The translations under genes and the position numbers were made by a program. A DNA stretch of 64,000 nt from Vesta saturnalis (lineage: Eukaryota; Arthropoda; Insecta; Coleoptera; Lampyridae), in the NCBI GenBank assembly GCA_036346205.1, contig JARFJB010000655.1:1338501-1402500 (forward strand). Direction: 5' to 3'. Each line of letters starts with the position of its first letter. Positions within the stretch are counted from its first letter, which is position 1. The notes beneath the pieces are model-generated. The model worked only from the letters and a program-made list of their open reading frames with translations, had not been told where the DNA came from and searched no databases. Positions 1 to 10,509 of the stretch are shown here, piece after piece.

Positions 1-1570
1 ACTGTTATATTAAATATGAACGATTATAACACTAAGATAGAACAATTGTTGGGACCAGAAACTTATCGTGAAATACCAAAAGATCCAACAAAAAGTTTCT
101 TTTAAAACTAAAGAGCTGATTAAATTATCATCTATTCCTGAAGAAATAAAAAAGAAACTATCTAACTCTGAAGCCATTTCACCAAAACTATATGGTTTAC
201 CAAAAATTCATAAACCTAATATTCCTTTAAGGCCTATTGTTAGTGCAATTGGTTCTCCTACATATCACCTTGCAAAACATCTTACATTCTTATTACAACC
301 TCATATAGGAAAAACACCCCATTACATTAAAAATTCTGCCGACTTTGTTGAAAAAATGCATAATTTCAAAATTGAAGAGGGTGATATAATGGTTAGTTTT
401 GATGTTATTTCACTTTTTACAAAAGTACCTCTAAAAGAAACTATTGAATACATAGATCATCTTTTTCCAAAGGACATAACCATTCTTTTTCAGCACTGTC
501 TTACTACAACTTATTTTCAGTGGAATAATAAATTTTATGAACAGATTGAAGGTGTAGCAATGGGTAGTCCCTTAGTCCTGTTATAGCTAATTTTTATATG
601 GAAAAATTTGAAACATTAACGTTACAAGATACACCTAAAAAACCTTCAGTTTGGTATAGATATGTAGATGACACATTTGTTATTTGGAGACATGGAGAAG
701 AAGCACTGCATGAGTTTTGGTTTTTATAAATGGTATACATCCTAGTATTCAGTTTACCATGGAAAAAGAAACTAATGGAAGTTTACCATTTCTTGACATA
801 TTAATATCTAAAATAATAATTCACTATCTTTTAAGGTTTACAGAAAGCCGACACACACTGATAGATACCTTCATAAATTATCCAACCACCATCCACGTCA
901 AAAATTAGTGTAATTAAATCTTTAGTAGATCGAGCAAAACGAATTTGTGACCCTGAATTTTTGAATGATGAATATAAATATTTAAGAAAATCCTTACAAG
1001 ATAATGGATATTCACTTACAGATATTAATAATGTTATTACACCTTCTAGGCGTAACCTTAAAGAAAAACCAGTTCTTAATGTTGGTACTGCTTTTCTTCC
1101 TTTTATAGCTAATGTTACAAATAGAATTGAAAAATCCTAATCAAATATGGCATTAGGACTATTTTTAAACCTACAAGAAAAATTAAAGAACATTTAAGAT
1201 CACCTAAAGATGTGTCAAACCCTTTATCATCTTCCGGAGTGTATAAGTTATCCTGTTCATGTGGAAAAGTATACATCGGGACCACAAAACGTAGCTTTGA
1301 TACAAGACGCAAAGAACATATGAGATTTTGTAGATTGGGTCAACCAGAGAGGTCTGCTGTGGCTGACCATGCCCTGAATAATCTAAATCATGACATTCAA
1401 TTTGACAATATGAAAATATTGTCAAGACAAACCATTATTATGTTCGTTTGCAACGTGAAGCTATTGAAATATATAAACACCCGAATAATTTTAATAGACA
1501 AGAAGAAAATCTCCGTTTAAATAGGTTTTGGCATCTTATAATTAAAAAAGAGCATAATGATACGCCTTGA
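1..1570 (+). pseudogene. Penelope-like element ORF (RT + GIY-YIG), decayed, 5' end outside window
   Basis: This is the coding part of a Penelope-like retroelement, cut off by the window start. The first reverse-transcriptase block (about 68-586) has the LPKIHK and RPIV motifs and the motif MVSFDVISLFTKVP. A frame change near 573 follows the AMGSP motif, and the catalytic box YVDDT lies at 661-675. The C-terminal GIY-YIG endonuclease is at about 1212-1440, with GVYKLSC, a Cys-Gly-Lys turn, VYIGTTKRSF and R-x-x-EH. PLEs pair exactly this RT with this endonuclease, and use it to nick the target and prime reverse transcription. At least three frame breaks (near 573, 715 and 900) make the copy inactive. 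Coding similarity fades near 1570, where the shared 3' untranslated sequence begins. Confidence 0.85.
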
Positions 1571-2255
1571 TTTCAATTTGTTTTCAACTTTTGGTATTCC
1601 TAGGTTTTTTGCTGTGTTTTTCCTAGACCTTGAAGCAAATGCTTTACCAATTATATGTTAAATTTCCACAGCACTATAATTTAACATAAATAGTTGAAAT
1701 TAAATTGAAATTAAAAATTACAAGGAACGTTCTGCATTGTGCTTTTCATTGTTAATAACACTTCCAATTATTGATAAAGATATCTCTTTGTTAGATTTAA
1801 CTGGGTTATTTTTGATGTAATGTTTGGATTTGTGAATGCTTCTATCATTTTAAAATTGAAGTTTTTCACAACTTTACACTTGCATCATAACTCGATTAAA
1901 TTTTGTTAAATGTGTTTTTTGGCTGGCAAATTTCATTGTTAGCTTTCGTCGTAGAGAGTGTTCTGGTTTGTCATCTTTGAGACAGTTTAACAATATTTAA
2001 TTTTAATGACCTAGTTATTCTTTACTACAATTTTATAGTTGGCTTATACGTTTCTCAAACTGTTATATTAATAGCAGGCTTATGTTTATGTTTGAATTTT
2101 TCAAATTTGACAAAATTGTTTACTACATCTTTAACAATTTTTAACAAGCATTACTACTGACGAAGATAACTGTAAGTGTTATCGAAACGTTTAGATTGTA
2201 TAATTTAAAGTACACCATTAAAAGATCCCAAAAAAGATAAGTATTTTATTATGAG
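1518..2255 (+). mobile_element. 3' untranslated part of Penelope-like element, copy 1
   Basis: The sequence from the last codons of the element (AATAGGTTTTGGCATCTTAT) to about 2255 is repeated at 3704-4411, which defines it as the 3' end of this element family. It is AT-rich and non-coding, and has a hammerhead-like core near its 3' end. Confidence 0.75.
2150..2195 (+). ncRNA. hammerhead-ribozyme-like core in PLE 3' end
   Basis: Seen directly: CTGACGA (2157-2163), then a 6-bp hairpin GATAAC/GTTATC (2165-2170 with 2178-2183), then GAAA (2184-2187), followed by the self-complementary stretch ACGT. CUGANGA, stem II and GAAA in this order form the conserved hammerhead core, and hammerheads are known in Penelope-like elements. 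Stem III would be minimal and stem I only about 3 bp as read, so self-cleavage is inferred and not shown. Confidence 0.5.
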
Positions 2256-2410
2256 TGTTAATGGTGAAAGTTTACATTTTCATATGATAATTGTGGTTTA
2301 CAAAATTCACACTTATTTAAATTAAGATTTAAATTAGCATCACTACGCCTTTTAAAAACTTCTTTCAAAATAGAAATATGTTCTTTAAATGTACTGGAAA
2401 ATATAAGTAG

Positions 2411-2545
2411 GTCGTCAACGGCTATCTGTATTTTGGAAACGGATTCCTGTTTTGGGAAACGTCTATCTGTATTTGGGGAAGGGGTTTAGTTCTTGGCAAA
2501 CGGCTATCTTTATTTGGGGTACTGGTACTAGTTCTTGGGGGAAAC
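2411..2545. repeat. short imperfect tandem repeat, about 40-bp period
   Basis: Three imperfect copies of AACGGCTATCTGTATTTGG start near 2416, 2457 and 2496, each followed by a G-rich stretch. Confidence 0.6.
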
Positions 2546-2772
2546 AACTACCTCATCCTGAGACAGATCCTGGTGGTTTAAACCGAGACAAAAAGAAAAC
2601 AAATTATAGTTATTAATATTTATTTATTTAGTAAATGCTATACAGCAGGATGGTTAATACAACATTTCCATTAAGTATACATTGTTATGTGAATCAATAT
2701 TAGACTTTGCATAATGACATCCTCCATGTCTTTATAAATATCATTCGACGGAGGATCTCGGGGGGAGGATTT

Positions 2773-3045
2773 ATTCTTGGCCAATTCTGGCTCGTCTTCA
2801 AGAAATTTTTTTTGTTTGTTTGAAAAAATTGGACAGAAAAATCCGCATATAAAATATATCTGTCACCTACTGACAATGGTAGTTTTTGTATTAAGGGTAG
2901 CTCTAATTTGAAATACGTGGTAGATATGTAAATAACTCGATGAAAGTTGGGGGTTTTTTAAATGTATTTTTGGCTAATTCTGGCCTGTTTTCGAGAAAAT
3001 TGATTTTTTTGTTTGAAAAAGCTGGACTACTAATCCGCAAAATCA
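2773..3045. repeat. diverged direct repeat, two units about 185 bp apart
   Basis: The segment TTGGCCAATTCTGGCTCGTC followed by T-rich sequence and AAATCCGCA (2773-2855) recurs in diverged form at 2960-3045. No coding capacity was seen. Confidence 0.55.
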
Positions 3046-3703
3046 CATAGACGTATTGGTAAGAAGAGCTTGCAACTCTCGCAGTTGTGTCATTCATTGT
3101 GGTTTTCTTAAATCTGATGACGTCACGTGGGGGTTGAAAATTGTGTAGGGGGTTGGTAGTTGTACCTGGGTGTAGGTGTGAAAGGGAGGTATTTTGAAGG
3201 TTCGTTGCGCATTAGAAGATAAAAATTGTTGCTCCAACCTACATCCAGAACACATTACTTGAACTTATGTACTACATTCCGATTTACTCTATACCTGTTT
3301 TGTACCAATTTCTAATTATTCTTCAACGTACTAATAAACAACTTACGTTTATTGTTATAGGTACCTCAAGATGCGTATGTAAACATTTAATTTATCTAAT
3401 TACTTAGATTGCGTTTAGGTAAAATTTAGAACATACTTGCTAACTTTTAATTCGCACTTTAAGTATGTTTTCCTTTTTAATTAAATGGCAAATTTGTAAC
3501 TCGAAATTTAAACATTATAACATGAGAATGTGAAACGTGGGAAGAATAAAATTAACAACAGTACTAAACGAAAGGCTATATAAAAAATACATTGCTCAAA
3601 AACATAGTTGTTTTACGCACGAAGAGGGTATCGCAGAACGTTTTTTTGTAATTATTAATTTTAATCTTAATTTCAACTAATGTTAAATTATAATTATTAT
3701 TAA
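3046..3703. other. no gene seen; unassigned sequence between PLE copies
   Basis: This AT-rich sequence has no convincing ORF. It contains TGACGTCACGTGGGGG at about 3118-3133, which resembles the CACGTGGG/GTGACGTCA words of the tandem repeat at 12750-13060, so some of it may belong to that repeat family. Confidence 0.4.
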
Positions 3704-4411
3704 ATAGGTTTTGGCATCTTATAATTAAAAAAAAAGCATAATGATACTTTTGGTATGTCTAGGTTTTTTGTTGTGTTTTTCCCAGACCTTGAAGCATGTG
3801 CTTTACCAATTATATGTTAAATTACCACAACAATTTAACATAAGTAGTTGAAATTAAGATTAAAATTAAAAATTACAAAAAACGTTCTGCACTATGCTTT
3901 TCATTGTTAATAACACTTGCACTTATTGATAAAGATATCTCTTTGTTAGATTTAACTAGATTATTTTATTTGATGTGATGTTTAAATTTGAGAATGCTTC
4001 TATCATTTTCAAATTGAAGTTTTTTACAACTTTACACTTACATCATAACTCGATTAAATTTTGTTAAATGTGTTTTTTGGCTGACAAATTTCATCGTTAG
4101 CTTTCGCCGTAGAGAGTGTTCTGGTTTGTCACCTTTAAGGCAGTTTACCAATATTTAATTTTTAATGACCTAGTTATTCTTTTACTAAAATTTAATTTTA
4201 TAGTTGGCTTTATACGCTTCTCAAACTGCTATGTTGATAGCAGGCTGATGTTTATGTTTTAATTTTTCAATTTTGACAAAATTGTTTACAACATCTTTAA
4301 CAATTTTTAACAAATATTACTACTGACGAAGATTAAGTGTTATCGAAACGTTTAGATTGTATAATTTAAAATACACCATTAAAAAAACCCAAAAAAAGAT
4401 AAATATTTTAT
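3704..4411 (+). mobile_element. Penelope-like element 3' end, copy 2 (5'-truncated)
   Basis: This is a direct copy of 1518-2255, starting at the same AATAGGTTTTGGCATCTTAT segment and ending in the same AAAAAAGATAA tail. It lacks the RT and endonuclease. Downstream partial copies in the same orientation are typical of PLE insertions. Confidence 0.8.
4316..4350 (+). ncRNA. degenerate hammerhead-like core, PLE copy 2
   Basis: CTGACGA (4323-4329) and GAAACG (4345-4350) are kept, but stem II has lost bases compared with copy 1 and only about 3 bp can pair (4331-4333 with 4342-4344). This copy is probably inactive. Confidence 0.4.
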
Positions 4412-4589
4412 AACATAAATGCAGTTTACAGGCTTTAAATCTTATTTCATTCATTTTTAAGACTTAGTTGGTTCGTATCAAGAAACACGAAAGGTTATGT
4501 AAAAATAAAATATCTCTGTCCACACATTTCACCATAAAATAGATCATTATTCAGATATTACCTAATAACCTACCCATCTCCTAAGGTGG

Positions 4590-5097
4590 ATTGAAAAGTG
4601 GGCAAAGTAGCTTGAATTTTCCAAGCGGAAATAGCGTTCCTCTTTCCGCTCAAAATTATGATAAAGACTTGCGCAGTATTACAGAAATTGCTGCATACCA
4701 CAGGTTTTCAGGTAAAGTGGGTATGAATATAGTTAGGAAATAAACACTCAGGATGAGGATTAAGAATGTAACGCTAGCGACAAATAGAAATAAAGGATGT
4801 AAAATTACCTATCCTATACAAAAGGTATGCCTAATTTTTTTTCAAAAATTAGTTCGAAAACAGTCGCTACTTCAGATAATAGTTGGCAAACTCTTTTAGG
4901 AAATCCATAAAATCAAGTGGAAAAGCAGGATAGGTCGGGATTTTATAAAATTAACTGTAAAAATATATGTAGGGCAAACTAAAAGACCTATTAAAGTTTT
5001 CGTGAAAGAACATTTAGCTCATATCAAGTACAACCGTTGGGACAAGTCCGCCGTAGTCCTACATATGTTTAATAAAAATCATGTAGTGTGTAAGGTA
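4590..5097 (+). mobile_element. second Penelope-like family, GIY-YIG end fragment, copy 1
   Basis: The plus strand encodes a broken GIY-YIG endonuclease: IYVGQTKRPIKV, then EHLAHIKY, then KSAVVLHMFNKNHV, at about 4962-5090. The fragment is about 500 bp, 5'-truncated, and contains stops upstream. It differs from the family at 1-2255. The same segment occurs at 8110-8582. Its end (GTGTGTAAGGTAT) coincides with the start of the LTR. Confidence 0.75.
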
Positions 5098-5903
5098 TAC
5101 TATTGTGGGAAAGAACCACCAATAAAACCCAATTTATTAATAAATAAGTAATTACACAAAGTACATTAATAAATCAAATAACGCATTAAGAGAAAAATAA
5201 ATAAAAAGCAGTTTAGTTATACATAAACACCATAAAAGAACCATGTAGTCACAGCCACAACTGTGTCATAAATAATCAGAATAAAAATCGTAATACCAAA
5301 CATGTGGCCCTTTAAAACCAATCATGCCGATCTTTAAGTAAATAAGCACATGAAACATAAGGCAAATTACGGTACATATAAAATACAACAACAATAAAAT
5401 TGCACAGGTGATAATAAGGCAAAGGCAAGGACAAATGAAAATAGACAAGGAGTTTACACGTAAACAATTGTTTAGTGACTACTAAAGCACAAAATACATA
5501 CGTAAAATTAATAAATTACATAAAAAGAGAAATTAGTACGCAGGTAAACAATTCTATTTATCAAACTGACAAAAAACTCATTAAAACAAAGCCTTACAAG
5601 GGTAAGTTGTAAATAGATTAATAACATCGTGTCCGATGTTGAGTGCATTAGAAAAATTGAGCGCCCCTTTCTCAGGTTACATATTCATCTATACAACAAT
5701 AAAAATAAAATTCGAAGTGTTTAATGGTCATCTGAGCCCGGGAGTGTTTACACACTTAGCGATTGCACATTACAATTAATAACCGAGCGGTATCCTGTAC
5801 CCGTTCGCCCACGCCCAACTCAACATAAATATAAATATAAACACAATGCTAATTGACACAAATACAAAAGTAAGGGAGCCCTGTACTGTTTTTTATTTTA
5901 GCA
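5098..5903 (-). mobile_element. LTR of gypsy-type element, copy 1
   Basis: An approximately 806-bp non-coding segment begins TATTGTGGGAAAGAACCACC and ends GTTTTTTATTTTAGCAGAT. It has a full-length relative at 13846-14731. It lies immediately beyond the 3' side of the minus-strand gypsy pol remnant, so it is best read as that element's 3' LTR. TG and CA termini (TGTGGG to TTTAGCA) can be placed at the edges, but no target duplication was identified. It lacks about 70 bp present in the other copy. Confidence 0.6.
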
Positions 5904-7145
5904 GATATCAGCTTAATGAGCCCGCGTGCGAATGAGATACCTTTGCAAGGGAATGCTCGATTTTTAATACGTTACGTAGACTTGTAGAATTATTTACTAC
6001 CAGCCTTAATCTATATAAAAATACCAACTTACACAAATCGTTAACATACGCGGTTTAACTTCAAAAAGTGTGACTGCTATTTATAGATAATATTTGGAAA
6101 ACGCGTTAAAACTAAAACCCGAAAGAAAACACAAATTAGCGTTGGCTAATTCAAAAAAACATGTACACGCAAGAAATATTTTAAAGACAAACTGTTTACA
6201 ATGAAGGTATTTAATTAACCACACCGATCTGGCTCGATCGACTCTCTAACTGTAACTCCCATTTCTCCCGATTTTAAACTAACTACATTTACTCCCGCAA
6301 TCAACCCCCATTTTTCAAAAGTAATAAAAAAAACAAAAAATTATTATATTGGAACAGTTTCATATTAATCATTGGACGACATCTTAATTTTAAAAATATG
6401 CATTCGTCCGTAACAAGCCCTACATTTAGGTCTCGAGTTTCAACGTATCAAACAAAGGCGTCTTTGATTGCAGTGTGTACCGACGTAATCACATACTAAA
6501 CTTGTAACATTTTACATCAAGAATGTGCGCCTACGAATTTCCAATGATTCGTTACGCCTCTTCAGTAAAGCAGCTTTAAAGCGTACACCTGCTAGTCAAA
6601 CTTGAAACACTTGTTTTTCAACCCTTACCCAAATATTAGTTACGGAAATAAAATATCACGAAAACCTTGCTCAAATAACGATTTAATATTCAATAAAATA
6701 TGTTAAACCCCATTAATTAACTCTCCTATCGCGGTAACAATTTCGATTTAAAAAAAGTTTGTTGCAATAATAAAATTTTCGCGGTCTGCTACCTGCAGAA
6801 CGCCCCTTTGAATGCTAGACGATGTCCGCCCAGAAACATTTGGAAAGTTTTTAACATCCTTCGCTTCGGATCGGAATCCTTCGCTACCTTCCGCTATGAA
6901 CTAGAGCATGAGTACTAAAACAAAACTTAATTAATAGCCAGCTTAACTAAGCAAGCTGCACGTCTATTAGACAACATGGTCAATAAACAATTAGAGAATA
7001 TGAATAAACAATACATGCATAAAGTAATATGAATAATCAAAATAGGAAAAGAATAAGAACAAAAAAAAATGAAAAAAAAAAGGGCACATACAACCAGGCT
7101 TCTACTTATTTTCGGTCCACGCAAGGTGCCTAAGCGTAGCTATTT
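5904..7145 (-). mobile_element. gypsy element internal region without readable coding
   Basis: This region lies between the integrase C-terminus and the LTR. It was checked for an envelope-like frame and none was recognised. The ORF at 6927-7124 shows no family features. Confidence 0.4.
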
Positions 7146-8095
7146 CTAGGATTCGAGCCTATGATAAAGCTTCAGGTTAGTAATGTTATAATTCCCCTTT
7201 ATACAATCCATCTCTTCATCCAACAAACGGTACACGTTCGGGTAGGGTTCGGCTATAATACGAAAGGGGCCGGAATGTAGGGGAAGAAACTTTGATATTT
7301 GTTTCCTGGAGGCGTCCGAAATATTACTTTCCTTAAGTAATCGTAATCGTTGATACACAGTCTGCCACCTTGTTGTTTGAAATCTCGTACTCGCGCTCTT
7401 GCACTTCTGTCCAAATTCTGACGGACTTTATTGCAAATCACCGCCGGCGATTCATTGGAGAAGATAGGCAACATTTTTCTCAGGTAAGTGGCAAAATGGT
7501 CCCTGGGGGAGGGGGGAAACCCGTCCTCAAATAGGGAACGGTATGAAATAGACATTCTATATCTTTAACGTGATTAGCTCAAAATTAGCGCACGGTATTT
7601 CTTCAATCCGAAAATAATAGCCAACAGTTACTTTCCTGTGACCATATGTAGTAATTATGACACGTGAAGGACTCGACTAACAAACCCTATACCCTAATAT
7701 TCGCCTTCTTCGCTAAGTTAGTACAAGTCAACCCCGACGACCAACTGGCAACTACTGGACTGTAAGTAGAACGGTTTCGCAAAATCCGGAAGCATCACGG
7801 TATTCAAAAATAATCTTTTGGTTTGTTCAAATTTTTGCTATTCCCTTCTAACGAACTGTCGTATTGTAGACAATTGCTCAGGATCAGATTTTACGCCCCC
7901 AATAGTTATAATATGTCCCAAAAATCCCACCCCGTACACAAAAAAATCCGTTTTTGAAATGTTTATGGCCATATTGGCCTCCTTAAACCGAACAAAAAGT
8001 TTCCTAAGATGTTGTATATGATCACAAAATGATTCAGATACAACCAAAAGATCATCAACGTAATTGAATACAAACTGGTGTAATTCGGGCCCTCA
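7146..8095 (-). pseudogene. Ty3/gypsy pol remnant (RT, RNase H, integrase C-terminus)
   Basis: Reading the minus strand from 8095 down, the RT active site YVDD is at 8051-8062. It is followed by the gypsy-type LGHIIT and DPEQ motifs (ORF 7838-8047). A broken RNase H start (PDFAKPFYLQ, then a FGLKKYRAL segment) lies at about 7560-7790. The integrase C-terminal part (SNESPAVICNKVRQNL, then SKFLPLHSGPFRI) lies at 7146-7555. The protease, the rest of RT, most of RNase H and the integrase core are missing, and several frame breaks are present, so this is an internally deleted fossil. Description only; no reconstruction was attempted. Confidence 0.8.
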
Positions 8096-8109
8096 AATCG
8101 CATCCCTAG

Positions 8110-8582
8110 CTTAAATTAGATTAAAAAGTCGTTTAAATTTTCCAAGCGGAAATCGCTTCTCTTTCAGTTCAAAATTATAATAAAGAATTGTGCAGTATTA
8201 AAGAAATTGCGACATACCGTGGATTTTCTGATGAAATGGTTATGAATATAGTTAGGAAACAAACACTCAGGATGAGGGGTAAGAATGTAACGACATTAGT
8301 CAACGCTAGGCAACAAATTTTTTTCCAAAATTAATTTGAAAATAGTCACTACCTCAGATAATAATTGGCAAACTATTTTAGGTAATCCAGAAGATCACGT
8401 GGATAAGAAAGATAGTACGGGATTTCATAAAATTAACTGCAAATATATATGTAGGGCAAACTAAACGACCTATCAAAGGTTGCTTTAAAGAAGATTTAGC
8501 TCATATCAAATACAAGCGTTGGCACAAGTCCGCCGTAGTCTTACATATGTTTAATAAAAATCATGTAGTGTGTAAGGTATCT
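8110..8582 (+). mobile_element. second Penelope-like family, GIY-YIG end fragment, copy 2
   Basis: This is a diverged copy of 4590-5097, sharing TTTTCCAAGCGGAAATCGC, the ATGAATATAGTTAGGAAA segment and the endonuclease motifs GQTKRPIK and KSAVVLHMFNKNHV. It has the same orientation and nearly the same ends. The two copies flank the gypsy remnant as direct repeats. Confidence 0.75.
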
Positions 8583-8589
8583 TTAATCA

Positions 8590-9215
8590 AACATGTTAGT
8601 AGTACAACACCATTGTCTGTATTCACTTTTTCGTAATAGTTAATAAGTTTTCGTTCGACAGATTCTACTATTACATGTTGTCTTACCGAAAATGGACACT
8701 TAATTTCAAGAATGGAATCATCACCTACAAGTCCGTCAGATGATGCACCGATAAAGGGATATTCTGGATCTATAAAAACTCCAGAATCTATAACATCTAA
8801 ATCTGTTGCTCTGGTAAATTCTTACCGTGCTTGAACTTTTTTTATAATTCCGTGCTCTAGGGATTTTGATTTTATAGGTAGTATATTTAACATGCTTTTT
8901 ACCAAACTTTTAGTATTAGTATTTTGATACATTTTGCAAACAAATCCAAAATTACTAGCTGTTAATCTATTACATCTTTCTTTTTGCCAAGCCCGATTTG
9001 AATTTTGGCCTACAGTATTTTTAGACATTTCCTCGTGGTTACATTAGCCAATTCAATTAAAAATTTATTTTCATCCATAGCAAGTTCGTATTCATTTTTA
9101 TCGGGCACAAAGTCCAACACAGCACCGTAATGATCATCTTCATTAAATACAGCTCTTTTTCTTTTTGAAATGTTATTAATTTTTTTCCTCACTTTGTATG
9201 AAAACTCCTTTGTAA
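8590..9215 (-). pseudogene. YqaJ-like exonuclease domain of a Mutator-like/YqaJ element, broken
   Basis: The minus strand from 9215 encodes KRAVFNEDDHYGAVLDFVPD, then WQKERCNRLTASNFGFVCK, then GVFIDPEYPFIGASSDGLVG and ILEIKCPF (near 8720-8790). The pair SDG and E-x-K is the catalytic pattern of YqaJ/lambda-exonuclease nucleases. Insect proteins with a Mutator-like transposase region often carry this domain downstream; that is family knowledge. There is a frame change near 9030 and an in-frame stop at 8819-8821. The coding similarity stops exactly where the PLE fragment (8582) and the purine-rich tract (9219) begin. Confidence 0.75.
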
Positions 9216-9218
9216 ATT

Positions 9219-9605
9219 TGGGGGAGAGAGAAGCGACGGGACGAGAGAAGCTAGAGAGAAACGAGAGGCTAACGAGAGAGAAGCGAGACTAGAGAGGGAG
9301 AGAGAAAACGAAGAGAGAGAGAGTGAGAAATAGAAGAAGTGGGAGAAACGAGAAAGGCGAGAGAGAGAGAGGGAGAAGCGACGAGAGAAACGAGAGGGGA
9401 GAGGGTAGCAGAATCGAGAGAAGTGAGAGAGAGAAACGAGAGGGAAGAGAGAAGGGAAAGGAACGAGAGAGAAGGAGACACGGGAGAAGCGAGCGAAGCA
9501 AGAGAGACGAGAAATTTGCGCGCGCGAGAGAGAGAGAAAGAGAGAGAGCGACAGAGAGAGAGAGACGAGAGAAACAAAAAAAACACGAGAGAGAGAAAAG
9601 ACGGG
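9219..9605 (+). repeat. purine-rich (GAGA/GGAGAA/ACGAGAG) low-complexity tract
   Basis: Nearly 400 bases are dominated by GAGAGA, GAAACGAGAG and GAAGCGAGA units. Open frames on both strands here (Arg/Glu-rich or Ser/Leu-rich) are low-complexity artefacts. The tract abuts the YqaJ fragment. Confidence 0.85.
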
Positions 9606-10263
9606 ACGTTTAAACTAATGGAATTACCACATTTAATGGAATTCTTTTGCTAAGAGAGATGTTTAGAAAATACGGAAAATGTAAATTTCTCACAAGACGG
9701 ATAAAATTAACGAAGCTTCTATGAAAAATTAAACGTATTATAAAGTCTAGAGACTGTAGGAAATTGGAACGATTATGCGAGGGGACAGAATTAGTTATAA
9801 TAGGTATTAAACCGATAACTACAAGAAATAAATTACACAACGTATGACATTTCGACGGTCTGGATACGTTATGTATATCTAATTATTGGTTAGAAAGTGA
9901 ATTGGAAGAACAAAGTATAGAGTCAAATTATAAAATTAAATTAAATTGGATGTACTAAAGCATACGCCTATTATGCATAAAGTGGGAATTGTAACTTGCC
10001 TGTAAAAATGTTACCTATCTTTTGAGTAAAAAATAAAAGTGTTGTACAACTTGTTTATTTGATTTTATTTAAATTATATTGAAGGAATAGGTGTAAGTAC
10101 TCAACAATGTTCGGATAGGATCGGTTATCTTCGGGAGTCGAGGAGTGGGGGTCGCACTAACTATAGCACGGTTAATGCGATTCGTACCTATATGAAAACA
10201 CGGCATCGCAAAATTTTACCTGTGTATATAGTTTCCAGCGAGTAAGTATTATTACTATAATGT
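9606..10263. other. no gene recognised
   Basis: AT-rich sequence; scattered short frames on both strands lack recognisable motifs. Confidence 0.5.
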
Positions 10264-10502
10264 ATTCTCCTGTTTGAGAACCAACATCAGAGGCTATTAG
10301 AGATTTTAGGGATTTGTTAGTAAGCTAGTACAATATAACTGTTCAAGCTGATGATGAAAACGATGAAGTGGATGAGATGAATGTATCTCACACTCATGAT
10401 GATGATGATTCACAGAAGAAGATCGATGAGTTAGAGGGAAAGGACGAATCTCAAGACCATGATTATAGTGACGAATTACAGTCGAAAAAAGAAGAAGACT
10501 GA
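10264..10502 (+). pseudogene. acidic coding remnant with polyadenylation-like end
   Basis: One frame starting ATGTATTCTCCTGTT reads through two stops (10276-10278 and 10325-10327). It ends in a strongly acidic tail (ADDENDEVDEMN, SHTHDDDDSQKKIDELEG, KKEED, stop). AATAAATAAATG follows within about 25 bases. The codon-like regularity, acidic tail and poly(A) signal suggest the 3' end of a decayed gene or retrocopy. The family was not recognised. Confidence 0.4.
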
Positions 10503-10509
10503 TAACAAT

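Noticed and set aside
5904..7140. Possible envelope gene of the gypsy element
   Set aside because: No long frame, signal peptide, or transmembrane pattern was seen.
7140..7165. Possible tRNA gene because of a GATTCGAGCCT-like T-arm word
   Set aside because: No matching acceptor stem, D-arm or anticodon stem at the right spacing.
9269..9653. Arg/Glu-rich and Ser/Leu-rich ORFs resembling SR-type proteins
   Set aside because: They are overlapping frames through a purine-rich low-complexity tract.
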